Assembly: GCA_934204655.1 (NCBI GenBank)
Contig: CAKPZJ010000003.1
Location: forward strand, 62,001 to 126,000
Direction: 5' to 3'
Source: an uncultured Prevotella sp.
GTDB lineage: Bacteria; Bacteroidota; Bacteroidia; Bacteroidales; Bacteroidaceae
DNA: 64,000 nt
The position numbers were made by a program, and so were the translations under genes. How positions within the stretch are numbered: position 1 is the stretch's first letter; every line of letters begins with the position of its first letter. Below, in pieces: positions 36,365-45,316 of the stretch. A model generated the notes under the pieces. It was not told the DNA's origin. It did not search any database and saw nothing but the letters and a program-made list of their open reading frames with translations.

Positions 36365-37368
36365 CAGTCATTGATGGCGCCACAGTGGGGACAACGGCCC
36401 TTGTGCTGAAGCGGCGCACCACACTGGCCACACACACAGACGATGCGGCCATGGCGCAAGTACTGGCGGATGGCGTACCAGAAGTAGAAAACGAGGAGCA
36501 GATAACCCACAAAGTAAAGCGAGGTGATGCTAAACACGATATAGTCGACCGCACACACGGCTGCCAGCCCTGACAGGTACACGATGGCCTCGCCCACGGG
36601 CAACTGGGCCCGCACATCGTCTAACACGGCCACACCCACTATGAGCATCAGCCACACCAAGGTAAGGAACACGGCTAAGATAAAAGGCACGGAGAGTGGG
36701 TTGAGCGTGGGGTTGTAGTAGAAGTAACGCCACACATCGGGGGCAAAGGTCTGTATGCTGGCATAGAGCGTGGCGGCCGAAGCCACGAGCAGCGTGAGCA
36801 GCGTGGGGTAAAACGAGTGGATGTCGCGGAAGTGTACTATCGGCGCATCCATACGCCGCAGCTTACGGATGAGATAAGCGGCCGAGATAATGCAGATGAC
36901 GATAAGGAAAATGAGCAGGTGGGTGTCCGAGAAGACGGAGATAAACTCGGAGATGGGGTCGTCGGGAACCACCGAGGGCAACAGCTCACTCTCGTGAATC
37001 CACCCGAAACGGCGCGCAGCCGTGGCCACCTGTACCCAGACGGAGTCGGTGGGATCCTGAGACAGCATGCGGAAGTCGGCCACCACCAGGCGGTCGCCCT
37101 TGTGTACCGTAAAGGTATCGGTAGGCAAGCTGCCCAACATCTCCTCGGGCTGCTGGACCATGAGCGACAGCGAGTCGGTCTTTACTAAGAAGTTGTAGTT
37201 GACGGTATAGTGATGCAGGGCGTAGAACGACAGCGTATCGGTCTGCGGAGTACTGCGCTGCAACAGCAGACTGGAATACCGGTGGGGCCGGTGGTAACAC
37301 GAACTTACCAGCAGCACCAACAGGGCGGCTAAGGCTATCCGCACCCAGGATAATCTATTCTTCGGCAT
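36364..37368 (-). CDS. Zinc-ribbon, SH3-like membrane lipoprotein of unknown function
   Basis: 334 residues. A lipoprotein signal (ALLVLLVSSC) is followed by a region with SH3-like character (DTFTVHKGDRLVVAD ... DSVWVQV ... RFGWIHESELLP), a transmembrane helix (about 150-165), further helices, and a C-terminal zinc ribbon (CGQCGAPLQHKGRCPHCG). Extracytoplasmic SH3 with a cytoplasmic zinc ribbon suggests a sensing or assembly role, but the function is not known. Its start overlaps the U32 peptidase stop by 14 bases, so it is the third gene of the metA unit. Confidence 0.78.
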   Translation of the reverse strand: MPKNRLSWVRIALAALLVLLVSSCYHRPHRYSSLLLQRSTPQTDTLSFYALHHYTVNYNFLVKTDSLSLMVQQPEEMLGSLPTDTFTVHKGDRLVVADFRMLSQDPTDSVWVQVATAARRFGWIHESELLPSVVPDDPISEFISVFSDTHLLIFLIVICIISAAYLIRKLRRMDAPIVHFRDIHSFYPTLLTLLVASAATLYASIQTFAPDVWRYFYYNPTLNPLSVPFILAVFLTLVWLMLIVGVAVLDDVRAQLPVGEAIVYLSGLAAVCAVDYIVFSITSLYFVGYLLLVFYFWYAIRQYLRHGRIVCVCGQCGAPLQHKGRCPHCGAIND

Positions 37369-39184
37369 AAATATTCATTTGACATTCGTCACACTGGAAC
37401 TTCAACTCAAAGCGTCGGCCGTCGCCCAGGCGCAGGTAAAGGGGCTCGCGCCACTGGGGCTTGCGGCCTCCATGGCGTACGCAGTAGCCTAAGGCGTAGC
37501 GCAGACAGTGGCGGCACTGCATAATGAGTGGGCGGGACGTGGGCGAAAGCTCGTAAGCCGGGGCCAAAGGTGAGAGGCCGCGCTGCTGATAGAAGGCACG
37601 CGCCGACTGGTTAGCTATATTGTACAGGTAGGGGTACTGCAGGTACTCGCGCTGCCAGCCACGCGACAGGGGGGCGTCGCCAGGCTGAGGGCAGGTGGCC
37701 GGAACCTCGCCGGAGGCATCGGGGACGGTCTGCTGGAGCTGCTCGACGAGCATGCGACGCAAGTCGGACAACAGGCTGGATGGGATAAACAGCCCGTCGA
37801 CCCCATCGGCTATGGTAAGATGGCCCAAGGTGTAGGGGGTGTTGCCCAACTTGGACAGCTGACGCACGATATTGTCGTGCTGACTGGTGCGGGCCTCCTG
37901 GTGGTCGAACGCCACCTCGGCCCGTGCCTGCTGTGCCTGCAAGACAAAGCCCGTGGGCGACAGCGAGAGGGTCATGTCGACCGGCACCTTGCGCTCGGCA
38001 ACCCTGCCAGCCATCACCTTACTAAAGGCCACGTCACTGTTACGGTACAGGGCCATACCCGGACGAAGCATCGGCGGCATCTTCTGAGGATAAAGGCGGT
38101 TGCCCTCGGCACGGTTCACCCGAAAGCCCTCCAACTCATGGTCGGCATTGATGAAGCAGAGACCATCGCCATTGGCGAAGTCTGCTACACCGGCCACGCT
38201 GAACGAGTAGCCACGCAGTTCCTTGACCCGGCCCACGTACTCGCCCATGGCCTTGGGCGTGTCGAAGCTGGCTATGTCGGGCTGACGCCCATTCAGGAAG
38301 TAGTGGGTATAGCCACGGTTGAAAGTCTTATGAAGATTGGGCTCGAAGTGATACTCCACCCGCCCGCGCGAAGCCCGACAATAGTCGTTGGGCCTGCTGG
38401 CCACCAGCTGGTCCAGGCGGCGCGAGTAGGCAGCCACTACGTTCTTGACGTAGTCAGCATCCTTCAGGCGGCCTTCGATTTTAAAAGAGCAGGCACCAGC
38501 ATCGGCCAACTGCTCAAGGGCATCTATCTGACAGAGGTCTCTGAGCGAGAGCAGGTGACGCTGATGCTCTATCTCGCGACCGTCGGCATCAACGAGGTCG
38601 AACTTGAGGCGGCAGAACTGAGCACACTCGCCCCGGTTGGCACTACGGCCAAAGCAGTACTGCGACGCATAGCATACGCCGGAATAGCTCACACAGAGCG
38701 CGCCATGGACAAACACCTCGAGCTCGAGGTCAGGGGCAGCCTGGTGTATGGCCTGTATCTCGTCGGCCGACAGCTCGCGGGCCAATACTACCCTACTGAA
38801 ACCCAAGGAGCGTAGCCACAGCGCCTTGTCGGCCGTCCGGGTGTCGCACTGGGTCGACGCGTGCAGCGGCAAGGCCACTCGTCCCACGAGCCCCATGTCC
38901 TGTACGAGAATGGCATCGACCCCGGCCTGGCGCAGACGTTCGGCCAGTGCCAAGGTGTCGGCCAGCTCGCTGTCGTAGATAATGGTGTTAAGCGTCACGT
39001 ACACACGGGCACCAAAAACGTGGGCATAGCGACACAAGGCGGCTATGTCCTCTACCGAGTTGCCGGCAGCCGCACGGGCCCCGAAGCGCGCCGCGCCGAT
39101 ATATACGGCATCGGCCCCGCAGTCGATGGCGGCGATACCACATTCTAAGTTCTTGGCAGGAGCCAACAGTTCGAGCTTTCTCAT
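37355..39184 (-). CDS. U32-family peptidase-like protein (RlhA/TrhP-type)
   Basis: 609 residues from ATG 39184 (MRKLELLAPAKN); ATG 39193 and GTG 39196 are in-frame alternatives that overlap the metA stop. The family signature FVHGALCVSYSGVCYASQY is present with further cysteines in RSANRGECAQFCR. Characterised relatives (RlhA, TrhO/TrhP-type) are tied to 5-hydroxycytidine or 5-hydroxyuridine in RNA rather than proteolysis. It belongs to the overlapping metA - U32 - zinc-ribbon unit. Confidence 0.9.
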   Translation of the reverse strand: MRKLELLAPAKNLECGIAAIDCGADAVYIGAARFGARAAAGNSVEDIAALCRYAHVFGARVYVTLNTIIYDSELADTLALAERLRQAGVDAILVQDMGLVGRVALPLHASTQCDTRTADKALWLRSLGFSRVVLARELSADEIQAIHQAAPDLELEVFVHGALCVSYSGVCYASQYCFGRSANRGECAQFCRLKFDLVDADGREIEHQRHLLSLRDLCQIDALEQLADAGACSFKIEGRLKDADYVKNVVAAYSRRLDQLVASRPNDYCRASRGRVEYHFEPNLHKTFNRGYTHYFLNGRQPDIASFDTPKAMGEYVGRVKELRGYSFSVAGVADFANGDGLCFINADHELEGFRVNRAEGNRLYPQKMPPMLRPGMALYRNSDVAFSKVMAGRVAERKVPVDMTLSLSPTGFVLQAQQARAEVAFDHQEARTSQHDNIVRQLSKLGNTPYTLGHLTIADGVDGLFIPSSLLSDLRRMLVEQLQQTVPDASGEVPATCPQPGDAPLSRGWQREYLQYPYLYNIANQSARAFYQQRGLSPLAPAYELSPTSRPLIMQCRHCLRYALGYCVRHGGRKPQWREPLYLRLGDGRRFELKFQCDECQMNIYAEE

Positions 39185-39192
39185 ACTTGTCA

Positions 39193-40101
39193 TCACTTGC
39201 TTACGGATGCAGCCAGCGCCACGTAATACTGTACCCAGTTGTTATAAAATAAGGTGGCCGCCGAGCGCCAGGTGGCCTGTGGCTGGCAGGCCGGATTATC
39301 GTTGGGATAATAGTGCTGTGGAATATCTACGTCGTCGCGCTTGCCCAAGTCGCGGTGATACTCATGGCCCAACGTCCAGACAGGATATTCCAGGTGGCCG
39401 AGTACATAGAACTCGTGGCCATGGCTGGAAGCTACGATAGACACGCCCGCCTCGGGCGAGTGGGCTATCACGCTGATGCCCGGAGTGGCCTCTACATCGG
39501 CCGAGCGTATCTCTGTATGCCGGCTGTTGGGCATACGGAACACATCGTCCATCCCGCGGAAGATGGGCAGGCCCCCGCTGCTCGGCATGGTGTCAAACAC
39601 GCCGAAGCGCTTGGTGGGAAGAAGATGTTTGGGTATGGCGTAGAAATGGTAGAGGGCTGCCATGGCTCCCCAGCATAAGTATAGGGTGCTGCGCACGTGC
39701 GTGCGGGCCCAGTCGAGTATGGCGGTCAGCTCAGTCCAGTAATCTACCGCCTCGTAGGCCATGGTTTCTACCGGGGCACCCGTCACGATGAGTCCGTCCA
39801 GCGGCTGGGTCATCAGGGTGTCGGCAAACTCGTAGAACGTGTCCATGTGCCCGGGCGGCACGTGGGTAGATACATGGCTGCGCAGCTTCATCCACTTCAG
39901 GTCGATGGTCAGCGCCGAGTACGAGAGCATGCGCACGATGTCGGTCTCGGTCTCTATCTTCTGCGGCATCAGGTTTAGCACCGCTATGCGTATCGGAGCT
40001 ACGCTGCCCGTAGCTGCCTTACCGTCAGTAAGGGTGAGGGGGATGTTTTCAGCGGCAAGGGTGGATATGGCGGGAAACCCGGAGGGCAGTATCAACGGCA
40101 T
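39193..40101 (-). CDS. metA: Homoserine O-acetyltransferase (MetA-type)
   Basis: 302 residues. Acylates L-homoserine in the first committed step of methionine synthesis. The glutamine-amidotransferase-like fold is visible with nucleophile Cys143 in LYLCWGAMAALYHF and His/Glu in YVLGHLEYP. Position 112 is Glu (VTGAPVETM) where E. coli MetA has Gly; in the family this Glu favours acetyl-CoA over succinyl-CoA, so the acetyltransferase activity is predicted despite the usual 'succinyltransferase' name. A consensus promoter lies about 50 bases upstream. Its stop overlaps the U32 gene start. Confidence 0.93.
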   Translation of the reverse strand: MPLILPSGFPAISTLAAENIPLTLTDGKAATGSVAPIRIAVLNLMPQKIETETDIVRMLSYSALTIDLKWMKLRSHVSTHVPPGHMDTFYEFADTLMTQPLDGLIVTGAPVETMAYEAVDYWTELTAILDWARTHVRSTLYLCWGAMAALYHFYAIPKHLLPTKRFGVFDTMPSSGGLPIFRGMDDVFRMPNSRHTEIRSADVEATPGISVIAHSPEAGVSIVASSHGHEFYVLGHLEYPVWTLGHEYHRDLGKRDDVDIPQHYYPNDNPACQPQATWRSAATLFYNNWVQYYVALAASVSK

Positions 40102-40124
40102 AATAATCTATTTAAATAATGTGT

Positions 40125-40147
40125 ACAAACGGTGCGATACCATTTGT
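40125..40147 (-). promoter_or_regulatory. Stem-loop in the metA leader
   Basis: ACAAAC/GGT arm (40125-40133) can pair with ACC/ATTTGT (40139-40147) around a short loop, one mismatch. It lies at the start of the predicted metA transcript. It does not resemble a known SAM riboswitch. Confidence 0.3.
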
Positions 40148-40152
40148 CGCTG

Positions 40153-40183
40153 CAAAAATAGCAAAATAAGTTGACAAAGCAAA
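40153..40183 (-). promoter_or_regulatory. Promoter for metA
   Basis: Minus strand TTTG (40180-40183), 19-nt spacer, TATTTTTG (40153-40160). The -33 overlaps the terminator of the downstream M13 gene. Confidence 0.65.
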
Positions 40184-40211
40184 GGGCTGCCAAATATTTT
40201 TTGGCAGCCCT
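40183..40211 (-). terminator. Terminator of the M13 peptidase gene
   Basis: AGGGCTGCCAA (40183-40193) pairs with TTGGCAGCCCT (40201-40211), followed on the minus strand by TTGCTTTGTC. It shares its last base pairs with the metA -33 region. Confidence 0.75.
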
Positions 40212-40242
40212 GATGCTATCTATGGTTTCCCTGACGACGATG

Positions 40243-42276
40243 TTACCAGAGGTCCAGACGGTTGGCCTTGGGAATGAAGAGCTTGTCGCCCTCCTTGACA
40301 CCGAAAGCCTCGTACCAGGCGTCGATGTGAGGCAGGGCTCCGTTGACACGCCACTCGCCAAGCGCATGAGGGTCGCGCTTTACACGGTTGCGTATTTCCT
40401 GGTCGGTAATGTTCTGGCCCCATACACCGGCATAAGCGATAAAGAAGCGCTGGTCGGCCGTAAAACCGTCCTTGACCTTGAGGGGCTTGTGGGCAGTAGC
40501 ATTACGGTAGGCGTTGAACGCTACCTGCAAGCCGCCATGGTCAGCCAGGTTCTCGCCCAGTGTAAAGCGACCGTTGGCATGGAGGTCGGGCAGCACCTTG
40601 ATGTTGCTGAAGAAGTCGGCGTACATATCGGCACGTTTCTTGAAGCCCGCAGCGTCCTGGGCAGTCCACCAGTCCTTCAGGTTGCCGTCAGCATCGTACT
40701 GGCGCCCCTGGTCGTCGAACCCGTGGGTCATCTCGTGACCGATAACCACGCCGATAGCTCCGTAGTTGAACGCTTCATCGGCCTTGGGGTCAAAGAAGGG
40801 ATACTGCAGGATACCTGCGGGGAAACATATCTCATTAGTAGTAGGATTGTAGTAAGCGTTGACGGTCTGGGGAGTCATAAACCACTCGTCGCGGTCAACG
40901 GGCTTACCGGCCTTGTCGGCAATATGCTTATCGTGAGCAAACTTGCGGCAAGCCATCACATTGTCATAAAAACTCTTGGAAGGGTCGATGACGAGCCGGC
41001 TGTAGTCGGTCCACTTGTTGGGATAGCCTATCTTGACATAGAACTTGTCCAACTTGCGGTGGGCGTTGGCCTTGGTCTCATCGCTCATCCACGACTGGGC
41101 GTCGATACGCTGTCCTAAAGACACCTGGAGGTTCTTGACCAACTGCTCCATAATCTTCTTAGACGACTCGGGGAAGTAGCGCTGGGCATAGATACGGCCC
41201 AGGGCCTCGCCCATCTGGGCCTCTACCTGGTTGGTGGCACGCTTCCAGAGTGGGAAGTCTTCCTTGCGACCGCTCATGGTCTTGCCGAAGAAGTCAAAGT
41301 TGGCCTCGCGGATGGCATCGGTAAGATAGCCGGTCGAACTCTGTATGACATCCCACTCCATGAGGGCCTGCAGCTCGTCGGCAGTCTGCAGCGTCATCAG
41401 CTTGTCCAGTCCGGCCATAAAGGAGGGCTGTCCCACGATGAGCGTGTCTATATACGCGCGCTTAATGCCCTCTGCCTGGGCCAGCTGAGCCAATGGTATG
41501 TCGGGATAAGCCGTCTCGAACTCGGCCAAGGTCATCTTGTTATAGTTGGCCTGCGGGTCGCGCAGCTCGGTAGCACTCTTGGAGATGAGCGCTATCAGTG
41601 TTTCCTGGCGGAATACGGCGTCGGCCTTGCGCTCGGCATCGGCCTGGCTGAAGCCGTAGAGGCCAAACATGCGGGCGATGTGCTTGCGGTAAGCCTGGCG
41701 GATGGCTACCGTGGCCGAGTCGTTGTTGATATAATAGTCCTTTTGGCTCAGGGTCATGCCGCCCTGTGAGACAGAGAAAATATTCATGCTCACATTCTTG
41801 TCGTCAGCACTGAAGTAAGAGCCGAACTGGACACCATAGCCCTGGTCGGCATATTTAAGCTGCAACTGACGCAGGGCAGCCACGGTGCGGGCACCCTCTA
41901 TCTCGTCGAGCACAGGTTTGACTGGGGCGATGCCCTCGCGGTTACGACGGTCTACATCCAGGGCCAGACGGTAGAAGTCGGACAATTTCTGCTCGATGGT
42001 ACCGTTCTTGTAGTGCTTCTTCTGCAGGTCGCCCAGGATGCTGTTGATACGCTTGTTATTATTCTCCTGCAACTGGTCGAAGCTGCCAAAACGGCTGTAA
42101 GCAGCCGGAAGCGGATTATTCTTCTGCCAGCCGCCCGTGGCGAAGCTGTAGAAGTCGTCAGCAGGTTTGACGGCCGTGTCCAAGTTGGACATGACGAGTC
42201 CCGACTTATTCTGTCCCATGCCCATAAGCGGTGCCGACACCATGAGAACCATCGGAATGAATTGTTTCATTTTCAT
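40243..42276 (-). CDS. M13-family (neprilysin-like) zinc metallopeptidase
   Basis: 677 residues with a signal peptide (MKMKQFIPMVLMVSAPLMGMGQ). The zinc site is VIGHEMTHGFDDQGRQYD (about residue 512) with the third ligand Glu in ENLADHGGLQVAF; the C-terminus ends LDLW, as the family ends in a conserved Trp-containing tail. Secreted M13 enzymes cut peptides under about 40 residues. A/T-rich leader sequence shared with the MaoC gene directly precedes the start. The ABC-F gene lies 39 bases upstream on the same strand, so co-transcription is possible. Confidence 0.94.
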   Translation of the reverse strand: MKMKQFIPMVLMVSAPLMGMGQNKSGLVMSNLDTAVKPADDFYSFATGGWQKNNPLPAAYSRFGSFDQLQENNNKRINSILGDLQKKHYKNGTIEQKLSDFYRLALDVDRRNREGIAPVKPVLDEIEGARTVAALRQLQLKYADQGYGVQFGSYFSADDKNVSMNIFSVSQGGMTLSQKDYYINNDSATVAIRQAYRKHIARMFGLYGFSQADAERKADAVFRQETLIALISKSATELRDPQANYNKMTLAEFETAYPDIPLAQLAQAEGIKRAYIDTLIVGQPSFMAGLDKLMTLQTADELQALMEWDVIQSSTGYLTDAIREANFDFFGKTMSGRKEDFPLWKRATNQVEAQMGEALGRIYAQRYFPESSKKIMEQLVKNLQVSLGQRIDAQSWMSDETKANAHRKLDKFYVKIGYPNKWTDYSRLVIDPSKSFYDNVMACRKFAHDKHIADKAGKPVDRDEWFMTPQTVNAYYNPTTNEICFPAGILQYPFFDPKADEAFNYGAIGVVIGHEMTHGFDDQGRQYDADGNLKDWWTAQDAAGFKKRADMYADFFSNIKVLPDLHANGRFTLGENLADHGGLQVAFNAYRNATAHKPLKVKDGFTADQRFFIAYAGVWGQNITDQEIRNRVKRDPHALGEWRVNGALPHIDAWYEAFGVKEGDKLFIPKANRLDLW

Positions 42277-42283
42277 TGTTCCT

Positions 42284-42304
42284 ATATATATAATAATGTG
42301 TAAT
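42284..42304. repeat. 21-bp shared leader element, copy 1
   Basis: Twenty-one bases (ATATATAATAATGTGTAAT preceded by AT) identical to 62531-62551. Each copy is immediately before a minus-strand start (M13 peptidase here, MaoC hydratase there), with similar A/T-rich initiation context. Confidence 0.6.
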
Positions 42305-42315
42305 CTGTTGATGGC

Positions 42316-44268
42316 CTATGCCTGCTGCAGAGCCTCTAACTGCTCTGACAGCACCATCCACTGCTCGTTGGCACGGTCCAGGGCCTGACGGGTGGTAGTG
42401 TACTCGGTTACCAGGGTCATGTCCGACGCGTTCTGGGGCTGCATGAGCAGCTCGTCCAGTTCCTTCAGCCGAGCCTCCATCTTGGCTATGTCGCGCTCGC
42501 AGTCCTCTACAGCCCGCTGGGCCTTGCGCAGCCGTTTCTGCTGTTCCTTGTGCTCGGCATACGACTGCTTGGAGGGAGCTGGCTGCTCCTGTGCCGGCTG
42601 GGGCGACGGTGCGGGGGAAGCCACTGACGGCCCCTGGCCACTCAGTGCCTCGTGGATGGTCTCGGCGTTGTGGGCGCGCAGATAGTCGTAGATGCCGCCC
42701 AGATGCTCGCGCACGTGGCCCTGGCCGAACTCATAGACTTTGGTAACCAGGCCGTCGAGAAACTCGCGGTCATGACTTACTATAATGGCCGTACCATCGA
42801 ACGCGCGGATGGCCTCCTTGAGCACGTCTTTCGAGGGCATGTCCAGGTGATTGGTAGGCTCATCCAGTATGAGCAGGTTGACCGGTTCCAGCAACAGCCG
42901 TATCATGGCCAGGCGGCTCCGCTCGCCTCCGCTCAGTACCCGCACTTTCTTTTCAGACACTTCGCCGCCAAACATAAAGGCGCCGAGCAGGTCATTAATC
43001 TTGAGGCGCATGTCGCCCGTGGCCACGCGGTCTATCGTGTCATAGATACTGAGGTTCTCGTCCAGCAGCTGAGCCTGATTCTGGGCAAAATAGCCTATCT
43101 GGACATTGTGGCCCACCTTCAGGGTTCCGTCGAAGGGTATTTCGCCCATGATACACTTGACAAGGGTCGACTTACCTTCACCGTTCTTACCCACGAAGGC
43201 CACTTTCTCGCCGCGCTTGATAGTGAGGTTGACACCGGAGAAGACGACATGGTCGCCGTAAGCCTTGCGGACATCGTCGCAGATAACGGGGTAGTCGCCG
43301 CTACGCAGGCAGGGCGGAAACTTGAGGTGCATAGCCGAGTTGTCGACCTCGTCAACCTCGATGGGCACTATCTTAGCCAGCTGCTTGATACGGCTCTGTA
43401 CCTGGACAGACTTAGTGGGCTTGTAGCGAAACCTCTCGATGAAGTCCTTGATGTCAGCTATCTCCTTCTGCTGGTTCTCGTAGGCACGCAACTGCTGTTC
43501 GCGCCGCTCGGCACGCAGCACCACGTACTGGTCGTACTTGACCTTGTAGTCCTCGACATGTCCGCAGGTTATTTCGATGGTCCGGGTGGTGACATTGTTG
43601 ATAAAGGCGCGGTCATGGCTTACCAGCACCACCGCCTTGGCCGACTGGGCCAAAAATTGTTCCAACCACTGGATGCTCTCGATGTCCAGGTGGTTAGTGG
43701 GCTCATCGAGCAGCAGCACATCGGGCTGCTGCAGCAGTATCTTGGCCAGTTCGATGCGCATGCGCCACCCTCCCGAGAACTCGCGCGTGGGCCTGTCGAA
43801 GTCGCTTCGCTGAAAGCCAAGTCCAGTAAGGGTGCGTTCCAGGGCTGCCTCGTAGTTATCGCCACCCAGCATCATGTAACGGTCGTGCTCCAGGGTAAAC
43901 TTCTCGACCAGCTGAGCGTAGCTGTCGCTCTCATAGTCGGTCCGGTCGGCCATCTCCTGCTGCATGCGCTCTATGCGGGCCTTCATGCGGGTGGTCTGGG
44001 CAAACGCCTTACGCGCCTCCTCGACCACGGTGGTGTCGTCGGCCAGCTTCATAACCTGCGGGAGGTACCCTATGGTAGTATCGTTGGGTATGGCCACGGT
44101 ACCGGCCGTGGGCTTCTGCAGGCCGCACAGTATTTTGAGCATAGTGGACTTTCCTGCGCCGTTCTTTCCTACCAGGGCGATGCGGTCGCGGTCGTTGATG
44201 ACAAAGCTCACGTCATGGAACAGCGGACGGGCGCTGAACTCGACACTGAGGTTTTCTATCGAAATCAT
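42316..44268 (-). CDS. ABC-F family ATPase
   Basis: 650 residues from ATG 44268 (MISIENLSVEF); an upstream in-frame ATG would add a Pro/Arg-rich non-conserved segment. Two ATP-binding domains: Walker A GKNGAGKST and GKNGEGKST, signatures EFSGGWRMR and VLSGGERSR, and LLLDEPTNHLD / LILDEPTNHLD. They are joined by a linker with coiled-coil character (residues 230-290), and there is a C-terminal coiled coil (about 575-650). There are no membrane segments, so it acts on the ribosome or in the cytoplasm as in Uup/EttA-like proteins. The exact subtype is not decided. Confidence 0.93.
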   Translation of the reverse strand: MISIENLSVEFSARPLFHDVSFVINDRDRIALVGKNGAGKSTMLKILCGLQKPTAGTVAIPNDTTIGYLPQVMKLADDTTVVEEARKAFAQTTRMKARIERMQQEMADRTDYESDSYAQLVEKFTLEHDRYMMLGGDNYEAALERTLTGLGFQRSDFDRPTREFSGGWRMRIELAKILLQQPDVLLLDEPTNHLDIESIQWLEQFLAQSAKAVVLVSHDRAFINNVTTRTIEITCGHVEDYKVKYDQYVVLRAERREQQLRAYENQQKEIADIKDFIERFRYKPTKSVQVQSRIKQLAKIVPIEVDEVDNSAMHLKFPPCLRSGDYPVICDDVRKAYGDHVVFSGVNLTIKRGEKVAFVGKNGEGKSTLVKCIMGEIPFDGTLKVGHNVQIGYFAQNQAQLLDENLSIYDTIDRVATGDMRLKINDLLGAFMFGGEVSEKKVRVLSGGERSRLAMIRLLLEPVNLLILDEPTNHLDMPSKDVLKEAIRAFDGTAIIVSHDREFLDGLVTKVYEFGQGHVREHLGGIYDYLRAHNAETIHEALSGQGPSVASPAPSPQPAQEQPAPSKQSYAEHKEQQKRLRKAQRAVEDCERDIAKMEARLKELDELLMQPQNASDMTLVTEYTTTRQALDRANEQWMVLSEQLEALQQA

Positions 44269-44356
44269 TATGATATGAATACACAGGATGCCCGCCCAGT
44301 CCCACCGTCGTGGTGACGGCCGGGCCGAGTGAGGCACTTATCAGTAAAAGTATGTC

Positions 44357-45073
44357 TTATAACACGATGGCACTCTCGAGGGCCAGGGTCATCATCTTGG
44401 TAAACGAGTTCTGCCTCTCCTCGGCCGAGAGCTCGGTATGGTCTACGAACGAGTCGCTAATGGTAAGTATGCAGGCAGCGCGCTTGTTCAGCATGTGCGC
44501 ATTGTGGAACAGGGCAAAGCTCTCCATCTCTACGCAGTCTGAGCCGGTACGCTCGGCGATGTCCTGCCACGTCCCCTGCGACGGGTCGCCGTAGAATACG
44601 TCGCTGGAGTGAACCACGCAGGGCTTGCACTCTATGGCCAGCTCCTTGGCCTTGGCCTCGATAACCTGGTTGAGTTCCGGAGTGGGCAGGATGACCCTGT
44701 CGGCACATCCACCCTGTATGCGGGCGTAGGTAGAGTCGCTCACGGCCGAGCTGGCCAGGGCCACATCCATTACGTGGAGCCACTCGCGGTAGCTGCCGGC
44801 CGACCCTATACGTATAATGTTATCTACGTCATAAAAACTGTACAACTCGTACGAGTAGATGCCCATGCTGGGCATGCCCATGCCGCTGGCCATGACTGAC
44901 ACGGGGGTTCCGTGATAGAGGCCGGTGTATCCCAGTACGTTGCGTACAGAGGTTACCAGCTTGGGGGTCTCAAGAAAAGTATCTGCGATAAACTTGGCGC
45001 GCAGGGGATCGCCCGGCATCAGTACGGTCTTGGCAAAGTCGCCCTTGGCGGCTGAAATGTGCGGTGTAGCCAT
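44357..45073 (-). CDS. deoD: Purine-nucleoside phosphorylase, DeoD type
   Basis: 238 residues, the usual hexameric DeoD length. It splits purine nucleosides with phosphate to base and (deoxy)ribose 1-phosphate for salvage. Motifs: MPGDPLRAKFIA (phosphate site), MASGMGMPSMGIYSYELY, RIGSAGS, DCVEMESFALF (ribose site) and the SDSFVDH region. It is a single gene with a TACTTTTG box about 100 bases upstream. Confidence 0.94.
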   Translation of the reverse strand: MATPHISAAKGDFAKTVLMPGDPLRAKFIADTFLETPKLVTSVRNVLGYTGLYHGTPVSVMASGMGMPSMGIYSYELYSFYDVDNIIRIGSAGSYREWLHVMDVALASSAVSDSTYARIQGGCADRVILPTPELNQVIEAKAKELAIECKPCVVHSSDVFYGDPSQGTWQDIAERTGSDCVEMESFALFHNAHMLNKRAACILTISDSFVDHTELSAEERQNSFTKMMTLALESAIVL

Positions 45074-45173
45074 ATCTATTGTTATTAGAATTGTTAGTAA
45101 TCAGCTCGTTATATATAGTCTGCGACACCCCTGCGATAACCCGCATGGGAGCCGTCACACTGACTATCGGTTA

Positions 45174-45181
45174 CAAAAGTA
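45174..45181 (-). promoter_or_regulatory. -7 box for deoD
   Basis: TACTTTTG on the minus strand; no clear -33 partner. Predicted leader about 95 bases. Confidence 0.4.
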
Positions 45182-45252
45182 CGCTTTTTTCTTGAAAAGC
45201 ACGCATAAAAAGGATTTTATCTTATCTGCCCGAGGGCTTACGGTGCTCTTCG

Positions 45253-45279
45253 CGCGCGCGTATATATTAATAAGGTGTA
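45253..45279. repeat. 27-bp exact repeat, copy 2
   Basis: Identical to 29814-29840: (CG)4 followed by TATATATTAATAAGGTGTA. It lies between deoD and the patatin gene. Confidence 0.75.
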
Positions 45280-45316
45280 GGGCGACAGCCACGGCTGGGC
45301 CACACGGGGGCTGCCC

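Noticed and set aside
40102..40152. SAM riboswitch before metA
   Set aside because: The leader is only about 45 bases with one simple hairpin; no SAM aptamer motif seen.
42652..44316. 554-codon open frame antisense to the ABC-F gene
   Set aside because: The ABC-F gene on the other strand has all family motifs; the antisense translation has none.
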